This document shows positions 23,718-35,067 of a DNA stretch of 64,000 nt, piece by piece. Within the stretch, counting starts at the first letter, position 1, and the number at the start of each line of letters is the position of its first letter. The notes beneath the pieces are model-generated. The model did no database searches. It was not told where the DNA came from and saw only the letters and a list, made by a program, of their open reading frames with translations. The DNA is from Amorphophallus konjac (taxonomy: Eukaryota; Streptophyta; Magnoliopsida; Alismatales; Araceae): contig CM040124.1 in the NCBI GenBank assembly GCA_022559845.1, forward strand, positions 70,641,491 to 70,705,490, read 5' to 3'. A program made the position numbers and the translations under genes.

Positions 23718-25484
23718 ATGATGGCTAGTGTGAATTCTATTCCTATCTTTAATGGTTTTGATTATGCTTTGTGGCTAGGAAAATTTTGTGTTTGGATTAC
23801 TAGTGTTAATTTGAAACTTATGAACTTAATGACTCGTGGTCCTCATGTTTTACCCAAAAATGAGTTGAGATGGACTGATGAGGATAAGAGAAAGAACTCT
23901 GATAAATTATTTACAATGAATGCTCTTAAGGCAGTAGTAAACATTAACAAATTTCCATTTGTTTCCAACTGCAGGTCTGCCAAAGATATTTGGGATGGGC
24001 TAAGCGAAGCCCAAGAAGAAAGCTGGAAGAGTGATTGCCTTGTGGCAAACAAAGAAAATGAGTGCCAAAGCGAGGAAAACTCTAAGGTAAATTTCGATTC
24101 CGATGATGATGATGAATTGAGCTATGATGAATTGTTAAATGCTTATGAGGAACTGTTTGATAGATATAAGACATTAAAATCTGAAAACAAAAAATTGAGA
24201 AAGAAACATGACCATTCTTCATGTGGAAAATGTACCGAGCTCGAAAGACTAGTTGAGTCTCACATGATTGTTGAAGAAGAACTCAAAGAAATGATTGAAA
24301 ATCTGAAATCTGAAAATAAATCTTTAAAGGCTGAAATTTTAGAACTTCAACAAATAAAAGAGGACAATGAAAAGTTAAAAATGTTGAATTCCGCTATATC
24401 TGAAAAACTACTTCTTCTGGAAAAAGGAAAAGTTACTTTGAATGCTGACAAATCTGAAAAGTTGAAGGAACTGAGAAAGGAAATAGAAAGCTTCAGAAAT
24501 TTGAATGACAAATTTAAAAACAATGAAACTATTGGTAGAATGGTTGGTGAAAATGCGAGTTTTCAAATGAAAGAACTTGAACACACTTCTATGAACAAAA
24601 ATTCATTTGAAAAACTCCAAAATGAAAATAGTGCGTTGTTGACTCAAATTTCATTGTTTGAAAGTAAATTGAAAAGTCTTGAAAATTTTGAGAAAGGAAA
24701 ATGTGTAATCACTAATGATTGTGACAATTTGAAAATTCTTGAACAAGAAGTTGAAAGTCACAAAACTGTTAATTTCCTGTTGAATGAGAAAATTGCTTCA
24801 TGTGAACAAGAGGTTGCTAACTCTCAATTGTAAATTTTGAATCTACAAAATGAAGTCAAGAGTTTAAATGAATCTTTGCATTTGTGTGATGAACGGATTG
24901 AAAAACAAAAAGATGTTGTTGGTTGTTCTTGTGTGCATGTAGAACCTCCTGTTGTTAAACATAATCATGCAACAAGTAAAAGGAGAAATGTTTCATACTA
25001 TTATTGTGGCAAATTCGGTCATGACATGTATGATTGCTTATCAATGAAATTTGATGATGATGAAGCATTGAAGACACAAATGAAAACTGTTGATAAGTTT
25101 GAAATTCATGAAAAATCTATGAAGGAAAACTTCAATGCTCATTGCTCTTACTCTGGATTGCATGGACATGTTTTTAAAAACTGTTTCAAAAAGAAAAATG
25201 ATGATGAATGATTTGCTAAAAGAAACTTTTTATGTCATTACTGTGACAGTTTTGGACATGTAATGAACGATTGTTGCGTAATGAAAAATGATGACAATTG
25301 GTTCATGAAAAGAAAATCCGTTTATTTCTTTTATTGTGGTTAGGGCGCTCATTCTATGGATGACTGTGCCACTATGAGGAATGATGGTGATTGGTGTGCC
25401 ATGAAATACAAGAATACACTTGCACATGCTAGAACTAACCCCTCGGGACCCAAGATGGCTTGGGTACTCAAATCACCAAAATGA
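23718..25484 (+). pseudogene. Sirevirus-type gag of element D
   Basis: Starts at the second ATG (MASVNSIPIFNGFDYALW), the usual copia gag opening. The gag domain is cut short after AKDIWDGL and joins abruptly (about 24010) to an acidic region (FDSDDDDELS) and a coiled coil rich in Lys, Glu, Leu and Asn up to about residue 430. Four zinc-knuckle-like units follow. YYYCGKFGHDMYDC, CSYSGLHGHVFKNC and FFYCG-stop-GAH have lost Cys residues; CHYCDSFGHVMNDC is complete. The frame ends NPSGPKMAWVLKSPK. In-frame stops: TAA at 24831, TGA at 25209, and a TAG in the last knuckle. No pol follows, so D is a gag-only, non-autonomous element. Confidence 0.85.
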
Positions 25485-26790
25485 AAATTTATTTTGTAGG
25501 GGCACCTTGAGGATAAGGAAAGTCAATAAATAAAGAACTCTCAAAGCGAGAAAGAAAAATGGTTTATTTTGAAATTCGTTTTGCTTAAGTTCTCCTTAAA
25601 AAATCTGAAAAGGTAAAAAATATGTTTGGAGGAAAATGTTTGCAATTCTACTTCACTGACCTTGGTATCTTTTGAAATGCTGAGATCTTTTGAGTCTGAT
25701 GAGTACCTGTCTTGAATGCTTCTCTTTTCACATCATGTGAATAAATTTAGTTCTTGAATGCTTCACTTTGGACATACATAGGTTCTTTATACACACCTTC
25801 TCTTCCGATTTACAAATAAATTTGACTTTGAATGTTTTTCACTGTGCATTGAGTTGTTCATACTCTTGCTTACCTTTTGCAAATAACAACTCACCTTTGC
25901 ATACATAGAACACATACTTAGTTTGATGATACATCATGCACATATCATACACACACTTGCATAATTGTAAATAGGAATAATTTTTCAATAATCTCTTCAA
26001 GTTCATGCATATACTTGCATATATATACTTGACATACTCGTGTGCTTGAATTCCATGATTATCCAGTATATCAAATGATGTTAGTGGAAGGTTGAATTAT
26101 GTTCAGCCGGAAGCTTTCACTACGCGTGATGGTGGTCTTCGGACCTACGTTCTCCGCCAAGTATCGATAATCAACTTGCTTGAAAATTTCAGTTCAGTGC
26201 TTGCTTGAATGTATATAAGATATCACCCACCTTTTTGACTCCTTCTATGACTCATCCCTTACTAAATGAAATTACATTGATTTAGACATGTTTGCTACAT
26301 GGCATATATTAAGGGGGAGATTTTTTATAACCGTGCATACATTTAGGGGGAGACATTACTGTGATGAGACTAATTCATCTTTTACATTCAATATAACCAC
26401 CCACACAAAATACACCTTTTTGAGATAATGATTCAATCTAATAAAGATTACTATTTTCTACTCCACACTCTAGAGGGCTATTGATTCTCTACATAGAAAT
26501 CACATGTCTCGTGAGGAAAAAGCTGTTTACCCCTTCAAAAATTTGTATATGTGGAATGTGGATCCGAGTAGCCGGGAATCCCCCCTGAAATAAAGGAGAA
26601 AACTCACGTCGAAAGGAGAAACTAATCCATATGAAAATAAGTGTGATTTGCCACCGAGTAGCCGAGAAGTGTCCCTGAGACAAAGGGTACAAGTCGCGTC
26701 GAGAAGTATCTCATCCACATCATAAATAGTGACGAAACTGAGTAACCAGGAATTACCCCTGAAATAAAGGGCATGAGTCGTGTCCAAAAG
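25485..26790 (+). mobile_element. Element D, non-coding region where pol should be
   Basis: AT-rich and without coding signal. No protease, integrase, RT or RNase H motif is present, so pol has been lost rather than merely broken. Purine-rich AGGGGGAGA motifs occur at 26311-26320 and 26345-26353. The last 230 bp is a tandem repeat (separate entry). Interrupted at 26796 by element E. Confidence 0.75.
26560..26790. repeat. Three-unit tandem repeat in element D
   Basis: Three diverged units of about 80-90 bp, each with a GAGTAGCC(G)-type opening (about 26566, 26657 and 26737), then CCCTGAAATAAAGG-like sequence and GTCGTGTC/ACGTCGAAA-like sequence. Element E inserted at the end of the third unit. 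Confidence 0.65.
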
Positions 26791-26795
26791 GTAGT
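26791..26795. repeat. Target duplication of element E, left copy (GTAGT)
   Basis: GTAGT directly before TGTGAGCGACG. The identical right copy follows the right LTR at 59748-59752. A perfect 5-bp pair shows E is one insertion event 33 kb long. Confidence 0.92.
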
Positions 26796-26960
26796 TGTGA
26801 GCGACGTCACGCGGTTCGGGGAGCGGAGAAGACGCCGAGCACGTGGGCTCCTCTTTTGTTTGCTACAACACAGAAATAAGAGAAAAGAGAAGGGGCCACC
26901 ACGGGAGATTGCTCCGGCGGGGCGAGCGGGACAAATGTAATATAGCAAGATATGGGGGTT

Positions 26961-27420
26961 AAACGGCCATAGCGGGAAGTGACTCGCCGCGGCCTAGGGG
27001 GGACGGGAATGGTGCAGAAATTAAATAGCAAGAATTGAAACGGCCATTGGGGAAGTGACTCGCCGCGGCCTCGAGAATATGAGCAGATAAGAATATAACA
27101 GAATATAAGGAGAATATAAAGAGCGGGAATTTAAACGGTCATTGGGGAAGTGACTCGCCGCGGCCTCGAGAATATGAATAGATAAGAATATAACATATAA
27201 GAACGGGAATTTAAACGGCCATTGGGGAAGTGACTCGCCGCGGCCTCGAGAACATGAATAGATAAGAATATAACATATAAGAACGAGAATTTAAACGGCC
27301 ATTGGGGAAGTGACTCACCGCGGCCTCGAGAATATGAGCAAAATATAACAGAATATAAAGAGAATATAAGAACGGGAATTTAAACGGCCATTGGGGAAGT
27401 GACTCGCCGCGGCCTCGAGA
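26961..27420. repeat. Tandem repeat in the E LTR (left copy)
   Basis: Six units about 77-94 bp apart, each with a CGGCCATTGGGGAAGTGACT-type core followed by CGCCGCGGCCTCGAGAA and an AT-rich GAATATAA spacer. Unit starts: about 26961, 27040, 27134, 27214, 27291 and 27383. On the minus strand it lies downstream of the TATA box, in the transcribed R/U5 part. Confidence 0.85.
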
Positions 27421-28041
27421 ACAAGATGTGATCGCCAGGGGCCAAAAGACCCCAAAATAAAGAAAGTGATCGCGCCTACCTCAAGAGCGGGAGATGGCGG
27501 GTTGCTTCTTCCTCCCCCTTCGGCCGGCCGACGGAGAGGGCTTTCCTTGGTTACCCTTGCAAAACAGTAGACAATAAACGAACGGAATTAGAAAATGACA
27601 GTGTAGTAACAATTCCTTGCAATAAAAGTAACGAGATCGTGACCTGACACACACCTGGTTGGTGTGGTTTTAAACCCCTCTCGGACTCGAGTAGGAGGAA
27701 AATGCGATGATGAATGCAAGAAGTATGCAAGAGACGGCGCCCTTATGTAGGGAGATAGAGGATGCAGTATGATGAATGTAAAGAACTATAGAGAAAAGGG
27801 GAAGAAAAGGCTTATTGGAGGAGCCGAGGGTGAGATCCGGCGGAGCTCCGGCAGCGTGGCGATGACGTGGAAGCGCGGTGGATGAAGACGACATTCCTCT
27901 CGCGAGCATGGACCCCCGAGAAGCCGGCAGAACCTCCACCTATAAAAGACCCCACGGGTTAGAAATGACTCCGTAGCCTCTGGGCTCCGGCAGCCTATCA
28001 GATCTCTTCTTGGCTCTTTCAGAACTGAGGGGGTGGGCCTC

Positions 28042-28050
28042 TATTTATAG
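28042..28050 (-). promoter_or_regulatory. TATA box of the E LTR (3' copy)
   Basis: TATAAATAG on the minus strand. The functional counterpart in the 5' LTR is at 58956-58964. A palindrome begins 11-13 nt upstream. Confidence 0.6.
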
Positions 28051-28061
28051 GGCTCCGGAGG

Positions 28062-28576
28062 GTGGAGGCGTCCAGGACCCTGGACACCTCCATCAGGGCT
28101 GAACTAATATTTTATTCTATTTTTATTCATTTTTTCAGAATATTTTTGTAGAAGCGTCCAAGGCCCCGGACGCCTCCAACAGGTCCACCGAACCCCACCG
28201 ACGGCCGCACGCGGTTTGGCACAACACGTGATTTTGTGAGCGGCGCCTCGTGATTCAGAAATGGGCGCGTCCAGCTGGCTGGACGTCTCCAAAAAATTTG
28301 AATTTTTTCACACACGACAAACCGTCGTTCGGTGGGCGGTGCCCGTGAAGGAGTTGATGGAGGCGTCCAGGCCCCTAGACGCCTCCAAGAAAATATTTTT
28401 TATTATTTTTGTTTTGTTTTTCTATGCCAAAGCTAGCATTTTATATTTTTTATTTATTTTTATGGAGGCGTCAAGGGTCATGGACGCCTCCATTAATATA
28501 TTATTTTTTTATTTGGTTTTGGGCTTGAAAAATAAATTAAAAGAATGGGGGCGTCCAGGGGCCTGGACGCCCCCAT
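28062..28576. repeat. Palindrome array, GGCGTCCAGG arms, left E LTR
   Basis: Six inverted repeats of the form (T)GGAGGCGTCCAGG-N-CCTGGACGCCTCC(A), at 28062-28092, 28150-28177, 28264-28290, 28358-28387, 28462-28493 and 28545-28576. The last has 15-bp perfect arms and a 2-nt centre; the others carry a few mismatches. AT-rich spacers of 50-90 bp separate them. The same motif appears in front of and inside PMD gene 2. Confidence 0.92.
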
Positions 28577-28834
28577 AAAGACCCACCCGGGTCCTCAGTT
28601 CAGGCGTTGGCGGCTGCCTGGCAGACACCCTTCCTAGTTTCGGAACCTCTGATGCGTCCGACTGGTGTTGATGCCGTCCGAATGCCGTGACGAGACGATT
28701 CCGGATGCCGAAAAAGGCATAAGAAGACCCAAGAAAAGGAAGCACTTAAGAGATTCGAAATGCGTAAGCCATTGCGGGGCGTCGTATAGTAATATGAGAC
28801 TTTCTCAGGAGACGTCAGGAATGGCGTGTCTACA

Positions 28835-29927
28835 GCTACCCCGCCTTGGCGTCTACTTTGCAAGGGAGCGACACGTAGTGGAATGGTATCGAAGTGGAGT
28901 GAAATGAAGTGGGAGCGGACTGATAAGTTGATGCCAAGGTGTGATGAGACACGCTTTTGACGTTACTGTTTGGAATCTTTCCTGAAGTTTCAATGAGGCG
29001 ACCTTGAAGAAGGTCTTTCAAATATTGACGATTGCTTGGACGGAGATCAAATAAGGGAGGGTGAGATGTGCGCTCAGGCACGAAACAAAAAGAGACCAAC
29101 TTCTCGGTGTGGAAGTACCTGGGTCATAAACATGCAGGTTTCACCTTTGGGGAGCGGTTACCTGCCAACGTGGAAGTGCTGCGGCCAAGGTGGGTCAAGC
29201 AAGTCAAAAAGCAAAGGAATATCTGAGGGTCTGTCCAAACAAGGGACTCCTTTGGAAGAGCAGCGTAGAGCCGTTTCTAGGAAACTCAGTATTTCATTCG
29301 GAGTGGAATATCTCATATTTGTAAGAATTGAAGTACAGCGGCTTTCGCAATTGAATCACTTGAATGATCTACCACAATAAATCAAAGTCCTATATGAATG
29401 CATGCTGGGCTTAAAGAAAAATTTAAAACAAACTAAAATAGAAAATAGCCAAGGATAATATTGTCAACTTCTTAAGAACGGGTCAGGATACCGATCCGGT
29501 GAGCCGACACTGGGCTGGGACCCGTTTATCCGCGCACCAACTCACTGAATGGAACCGTCGTCCCCATGCTACCACAAATTAACGGCCTATCCGTACAACC
29601 CAAATTCCTCTGGGATCATCACCATTTTTGTTGAAGGGGAACTCAGATCCCAGATTCGTTCGGGCCGCAAGGTCCTTGACATGTTCTAGTAGCGTAGGTA
29701 TCATATACTACGATGCATGTCATGGTGGGACCAACCATTGAAAGGTGGGACAGGAGATAGGACAAAGACGTCCGTTAGTAAAACCTGCACAGGCCAGCAT
29801 GGATTAATAACATGAGAAAGTAACAGAATCCTAACAGAATCGCACCACAATGGAAAGGAGATCTAGCCAAAATCCTGACATTGACCGCTGATGTGACATG
29901 TTCCGTCCTGTAGCGATCTTCCCTTCC
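28835..29927. mobile_element. Element E, spacer between 3' LTR and PMD gene 1
   Basis: No gene recognised on either strand. On the minus strand the stretch next to the LTR (28835-28852) is moderately purine-rich (AAGGCGGGGTAGC) and is the candidate polypurine tract. The rest is unique-looking sequence that should contain the upstream region of PMD gene 1. Confidence 0.5.
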
Positions 29928-29933
29928 TATAAG
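29928..29933 (+). promoter_or_regulatory. TATA box of PMD gene 1
   Basis: CCTATAAGAAC lies 95 nt upstream of the ATG at 30023. PMD gene 4 has TATAAA 101 nt before its homologous ATG, and gene 2 has TATATATA 87 nt before its ATG, so the spacing is consistent. Confidence 0.5.
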
Positions 29934-30022
29934 AACTCCCCTTAGGCTAGTTCATTCAAATGCACCAAGGTGGGTTTTGGAAGCTCAGGAGATGAAGGAG
30001 AGGAGAATCTAGAGATTTTAGG

Positions 30023-31318
30023 ATGGAAGGAGAGTCTTCCCGCGTTATGAAGAGGAGCAGGCCTAGTAGCGAGATCAGGCGACTCTCCGACCTCGAGGGT
30101 CATCTGAGTGGGACGATCATGTCGCATATGGTAAGCTGATTATTTTCAAATTTCTCCACGTGAACCTTCTTCTTACTTCCTTCATTTCTTCTTCTTTCTT
30201 TTCTCTTCCAGCCATATCCACTCTTCCCAGGCCCGAGGAAGTTTTCCAAACTGCCATGGCTTTCAAAGCTAACTTCCAACATCTCCATCGGCATGAGGGC
30301 CATACTCTCGAAGTGGCATCTGCAGGGGCTCCTTATTCACGCCAAACACTACGAGAAGATTCGTATGGACTGGGCGGCTATGGGCGCACTAGTGGAGATC
30401 TGGCATCCCCAGACCCACACTTTTATCTTCCCGACCTTCGAGGTGACCATCCTCCTCGAGGAGGTGGAACTTCTGCTCGGATTGAAGAAATTCAAGAGTG
30501 ACGGGAAGGTGAAGGCTATGCGGATGCTGACACAGGGGACTTTCGAAAGCGTCCTTGGAAGCTTCATGCCGCCCGACGCAGCCCGAAAGGTTCGTACTCA
30601 AAAGGGAATTGATTTGCAAAAGCTCGCGGAATGGGTCATGGAGGCCTTGAGAGGGTTACCAGACGATGACTATTTGGAGGGAATTATGAAAGGGTTCACC
30701 ATTTGTCTGGCGGGTGCTCTCTTGTTTCCTTATACTGACAACATGGTGGAGGAAGACCAACTGAGTGCTATCTGCGAGATCTGGCGTGGAAAGAGGGTGG
30801 GACCCGCTGTCCTTGCCTACCTATATAGTGGCCTTACTGCCTCGAGCATGGGTAATCCTCCTTTTGGTTGCGCACTTGTCCTGAATTGCTGGCTGGATTT
30901 GCATTTCAAGTTTGATCACCGTGAGGGAATGCCAACCGCTTCGAAGCTCTTCCAACAAAGCCCGCTTCATCACATAGCCGACGTGTTAGGCTTTGGTGGC
31001 ACTGTAGCGAACCGTGTTCCATGGCTGAAGAAACGTGAAGACTAGCGGTCTCACTTCCGCATCGTGACACAAAGCTTCTTCACTTGCGCACCGGCATGTT
31101 TGCTTTCGCTTGATCTCCTCATGAGGCCTTCTCCCGAAGTTGATCTTCAACTGATCGGCGCGACCGAGTTCGTCCTTTATAATGCGCATCGGTGCTGCCT
31201 CCAGATTGGCATCCCACGCCATTCGTTCCCGCTACCGACTGGCATCGTTCCTTTGAAGAAGAGGGAGTTGGGCACTGAAGCGGACGCGAAGGAAGCGAAG
31301 GCCGTCAAAGCACCCTAG
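30023..31318 (+). pseudogene. Antisense PMD gene 1 (plant mobile domain)
   Basis: Two exons: 30023-30130 (36 codons, MEGESSRVMKRSRPSS) and 30212 onward; the intron 30131-30211 has GTAAGC and a pyrimidine tract before CAG. Exon 2 shows a PMD: ILSKWHLQGLLIHAKHYEKI, the core WHPQTHTFIFPTFEVTILLEEVELLLGL (in short, WxPxTHTF...LEEVxxLLGL), and later RVGPAVLAYLYSGL. PMD proteins (MAIN/MAIL1 in plants) act in the nucleus in silencing and genome stability; the role of element-borne copies is unknown. The frame has TAG at 31043-31045 and again at 31316-31318, so the gene is broken. It belongs to a different PMD subtype from genes 2 and 4 but shares exon 1 with gene 4. AATAAA follows at 31457. Confidence 0.75.
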
Positions 31319-31456
31319 AAGACAAGTGCTGCGGGAAAGGCCTTAGCGCATGTGGGGGAAGAATGCGAGCTGTGGAGGGCTTATGTAACTGAACTGGGGA
31401 AGTTAAGGCCTAAGGCGCCTAAACCCCTGATGTAGCTCATTCTGCTTTTCTGATGG

Positions 31457-31462
31457 AATAAA
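31457..31462 (+). terminator. Poly(A) signal of PMD gene 1
   Basis: GGAATAAAAT follows the end of gene 1. The same decamer lies after gene 4 (39799-39808), so the 3' ends of the two units are homologous. Confidence 0.5.
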
Positions 31463-31610
31463 ATCTGGAATGGATGTTTTGGACCAGTTCCCTTAATTAT
31501 TATTTTTTTGGTGATTTTTCTTTTTCTTCGTGTTTTTATTTTGTGTTTTTGTTTGGATTATATACATACTCTTATCTTTTTATTTTTATCATTTTTTTTA
31601 AATTTTTATT

Positions 31611-31834
31611 ATGGGGGCGTCCAGGGGCCTGGACGCCCCTACATTTTTATTTTTTGTTTTAAAATTTTTATATTTTTTTTGGGAGAGTCTAGGGTCCTGG
31701 ACGCCCCTAATTTTTTATTTTTTATTTTTTTTAGTTTTTGTTTTAGGGGCGTCCAGGCGCCTGGACGCCCCTAATTTTTTGAATTTTGAAAAAAAAATAA
31801 AAAACGTGGGGGCGTCCAGGCGCCTGGACGCCCC
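31611..31834. repeat. Palindrome array upstream of PMD gene 2
   Basis: Four GGCGTCCAGG/CCTGGACGCC inverted repeats at 31611-31639, 31681-31709 (worn), 31744-31773 (a perfect 30-bp palindrome) and 31809-31834 (a perfect 26-bp palindrome), about 63-70 bp apart in T-rich DNA. The last ends 15 nt before the gene 2 TATA box. Same arms as in the E LTR. Confidence 0.92.
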
Positions 31835-31849
31835 AAAGAAGGTGGATTC

Positions 31850-31860
31850 TATATATATGG
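31850..31860 (+). promoter_or_regulatory. TATA box of PMD gene 2
   Basis: TATATATATGG lies 15 nt downstream of a perfect palindrome and 87 nt upstream of the ATG at 31937. Confidence 0.6.
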
Positions 31861-31936
31861 GGGGGGCCTCCCCCCTTGCTCATTTACTGTTCATTCAGAT
31901 GACCCAGTCAAACCAGACGACCCATTCTTAGTCCCA

Positions 31937-34900
31937 ATGGAGCAAGGAGGCCCGAGCCAGGGTGGAGAGAAGCGGAAACGACGGGCTCGTCGTCCGAGGA
32001 GGCTGAGGGATGATGCCGAGGAGGCTGCTGCGGCGGAAAAGATTACCGTGGAGGAGGAGGCTCCTCCTTTGGCTGTAGAGGCTGCAGTAGATGCTGGCGA
32101 CGCGGGAGAGGACGATCACGACCCGGTAAGCCCTTTGGAACTTCAATCTGTTGGTTTAATTGGCTGGATAGGCGGACGGGAGGCCGTGTGGTGAGGGCCG
32201 GTGAGTGAGGGAAGGAGGCGTCCAGGGGCCTGGACGCCTCCATATTTTCTTTTATTCTTTTTTTATTTATTTATTTACGTAAATAATAAATAATAATAAT
32301 AATAATAGAATTAAAAATAAGGAGGCGTCCAGGGCTTGGGACGCCTCCATGATAATATATATATATATATTGTTTATTTTTGTTTTGGTTTTTGGTTTTT
32401 TCTAAAAATAAAATAAAGAAAATGTAAAGGAGGCGTCCAAGTTGTTGGACGCCTCCAAAAAAACATAAATATTTTTTAAATATAAAAATAAAATAAATAA
32501 GTAGTATATACAGTGTTATTGTTTATTACTATTCATGATGCTGATGTGTTCTTTGTTGGTTTTGTGGTGTGCAGGGCGTGATGAAGGGCCGGATCAGCTG
32601 GTCCCTAGTGGTGGCAGCATACCGTGGGCTGTCAGACTTCCAGAGGGCGCGTGTGGATGCCATGGGCTTCGGAGCTTTCCTTAGGATCGAGCCCTTTCGG
32701 CTCGACCTTCCTCTTATCCAGGCATTGAGGGAGCGGGGGCATGCGCCTAGTCGGGCATTTCTGATGCCCTGGGGGCACATGGTGCCGACACTACAGGATG
32801 TAGCTCAGATCACCGGGCTACGAGTTAACGGAGAGGCGGTGAGCGGGGTCACCTACCCCGACTACCGAGAGAGTGTCCTGGACCTGCTGTGGTTAGAGAC
32901 GAGCGCGACTGACAGGGACAGCAGGGTAGTTGGCCGAGTGGAGATCATGGAGGCGCTCGGATTCGTCGACCCGCGCCAGCGGGTTAGCGAGACTGGAGCG
33001 GAGTTTCTGGCACGACTCGAGGGAGACGCTCGTGCAGCTTTCACCCAGGACCCCAGCGAGCGGGAGCTGGTGGACCTAGACCTCCGGAGGTTTCTTTTCT
33101 TCTTCTTGGGCCGCCTTCTGCTGGGGACGAAGGGGGATGGCATCCACTGCCGTTTCCTCGGGATCTTGGCGGATCTGGACAGAGTGGGACACTACGCGTG
33201 GGGAGCGGCTCTGCTTGCCCATCTGATTGCCGATCTCTCCCAGACTTCGGAGAAGGAGACGACAGTCAGTGGCTTCGCACCTTTTCTCCAGGTAAACATT
33301 TTATTTATGCATTCCCACAGTTAAATATGCAATTATTGTACTAATGATGTATGATGGATGCAGGTGTGGAGCTATTACTATTTCCCGATGGGGAGGGCTA
33401 GGCATGGGAACAGGAGGGCCGTTCCTCTAGCGCGATAGTGGAGGTCGGTCGTGGTTGCAGCACCACACAGCTACCAGCTGGCGTCACTTCGTCGGGAGCT
33501 GAGCGAGTATCCCGAGGCCATGGTATGATGCGTATGGTTTTTGTGTTTTTATGCATATGACTGAATGGTAACTAACATGATGTATGTATGGTGATGCAGG
33601 TGGTGTGGAGACCCTACTTGGGCATGGGCGACGCTGGCCAGCCTTGGGTTGTAGCGGGTCTTCCTCGTTTCGGGAGGGACGTGTGGGTCCATTGCCTGAA
33701 CGAGATCGAGCCGCTGCGGCTCAGACTGGTTATGAGGACGTTGGGGCTGGCCCAGGAGTGGGTCGATGTAGATGAGCCGGTCCGCATTGGGCGGAAGACC
33801 AAGGGGAAGGTAAAGATTGTGGACTGGCGCATGCGCTTCCTAGCACAGTACCAGGACTGGCAGCAGGGCGGGGTCCCAGTGGTGTCCCATGTACAGGACA
33901 GTACTGATTACCTGAGACGGTACAGGGCTACGTACGGGGACCGCCTCTTCCTTGGTGGTATGGCAGGGGTAAGTGAAATGAAAATGCTTCACCCTTCTAT
34001 ATGTATATGCATGTAGCACTAACTTATGTGCAATGTAGGATGCTCATGACAACATGATTGCTGACCTGCGGGCCCAGCTGGCAGACGCCAGGCGGCAGTT
34101 AGTGGCCATCCGACAGGAGTTGGAGATCCTGGTGAGTCTATGCAATACATTTTTTGTGACCTGGAATTTTGATGCTTAGCCTTTGACCGACGTTTGCCCC
34201 GTGTTTCAGCGGGCCCACCTGGTAGCGACAGCCGGGATGGCTGGTGGAGCGGGTTCCAGTTCGCGGGGCCCCCCTCCGGAGGTTTCTGCCCTCCAGGAGC
34301 AGCTGGCGTATGCAGTGGCTCGCGCTGAGGAGGCTGAGCGTGACCGCGAGGCTCGAGTGAGTGTCTGCCTGACCTCGACTCTCCTTTTGGCTGCTCTCCT
34401 TCTATCACTGTTCTCTTACGGTGCATGCGTGCTTTGACAGGTGGCCGAGATTCGGGAGGCCCTGGCCCGTGCTGTTCGTGCTGAGTAGGAGCGCGATGCC
34501 TGGGTGGCAGAGCGTGACGCCCGGATTGCGGAGCTAGAGGAGGAGCGGCGACGGGAGGCTGAGGAGCTTCCTCGCGACGTAGTGGATCTGCGGATCGCCC
34601 TCGAGCTGTCGAGGAGAGAGGCGATGAGGGAGAGAGAGGAGAGGGAGAGGGATAGGGAGAGCGTGGAGAGAGAGAGGGAGAGGGATAGGGAGACCATAGA
34701 GAAAGAGAGGGAGTACAAGATGGCAGAGCGACATCGAGATTGGGATGAGAGGAGAGCTCTGGTGGCCCTGGTGTCGGAGCTCCGGCTGAGTCTTGGCACG
34801 GCGGAGGGGAGACTTCGGGAGAGTGAGGAGCGGTATCAGAGGGTGAAGGAGCGCGGGGCGCGACTTCGTCAGTCCGGTTCCTTTTCTGTGGGCAGCTTTC

Positions 34901-35067
34901 TAGTTTCTTCGGCCGAGGAGCGTCGCCGCACCTTGGAGGCCCGCATGGTGCCACCTAGGGAGGCGAGCACGGCTTCTCAGGGTTCGTAGAGGTCGCAGAG
35001 GCCCCCTAGGGATCCCCGTCAGAGGAGGGAGGAGAGAGACGACCAGGAGGGTGATGGTGAGAGTTAG
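31937..35067 (+). pseudogene. Antisense PMD gene 2 (PMD plus coiled coil, seven exons)
   Basis: Exons with GT-AG borders, all phase 0: 31937-32125, 32575-33291, 33364-33522, 33600-33968, 34039-34131, 34210-34356 and 34441 to the end. Exon 1 is Arg/Glu-rich (KRKRRARRPRRLR), possibly nuclear targeting. Exon 2 holds the PMD core: LIQALRERGHAPSRAFLMPWG, then TLQDVAQITGL, then GRLLLGTKGDGIHCRFL and HYAWGAALLAHL. Exon 3 has WSYYYFPMGRA. Exon 4 has LNEIEPLRLR and RTLGLAQEWV. Exons 5-7 form a coiled coil (ERDRESVERERER). In-frame TAG at 33436, 34486 and 34987 break it; with read-through it would end near 35067. Intron 1 contains three palindromes. It is the fullest copy and the reference for genes 3 and 4. 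Confidence 0.82.
32213..32456. repeat. Palindromes inside intron 1 of PMD gene 2
   Basis: Three GGAGGCGTCC/GGACGCCTCC inverted repeats at 32213-32242 (perfect arms), 32321-32348 and 32429-32456 (variable centre), spaced about 107 bp in AT-rich intron sequence. Confidence 0.9.

Larger units (their letters stand above)
26796..28834 (-). repeat. Element E, left LTR (3' LTR)
   Basis: 2039 bp, TGTGAGCGACG...GCGTGTCTACA. Matches 57710-59747 throughout. Contains six tandem units (26961-27420), a TATAAATAG box (minus strand, 28042-28050) and six palindromes (28062-28576). As the 3' LTR, its U3 faces gene 1. Confidence 0.92.

Noticed and set aside
26961..27420. Regular repeat that superficially resembles a CRISPR array
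   Set aside because: The spacers are themselves repeats, it lies in a plant LTR and is present in both LTRs; no cas genes.
30293..31045. PMD gene 1 as an ordinary host gene
   Set aside because: It lies between the LTRs and target duplications of E, with related units beside it, so it is element cargo.
34019..34954. 311-codon minus-strand ORF opposite the coiled-coil exon of PMD gene 2
   Set aside because: Pro/Ser/Arg-rich composition is what the complement of a Glu/Arg coiled coil gives; no domain, and it spans the introns of gene 2.
33436..34989. Three TAG codons in PMD gene 2 as evidence of stop-codon reassignment
   Set aside because: TGA and TAA also interrupt neighbouring genes, and homologs show sense codons at some of the sites; decay by C-to-T change explains them.
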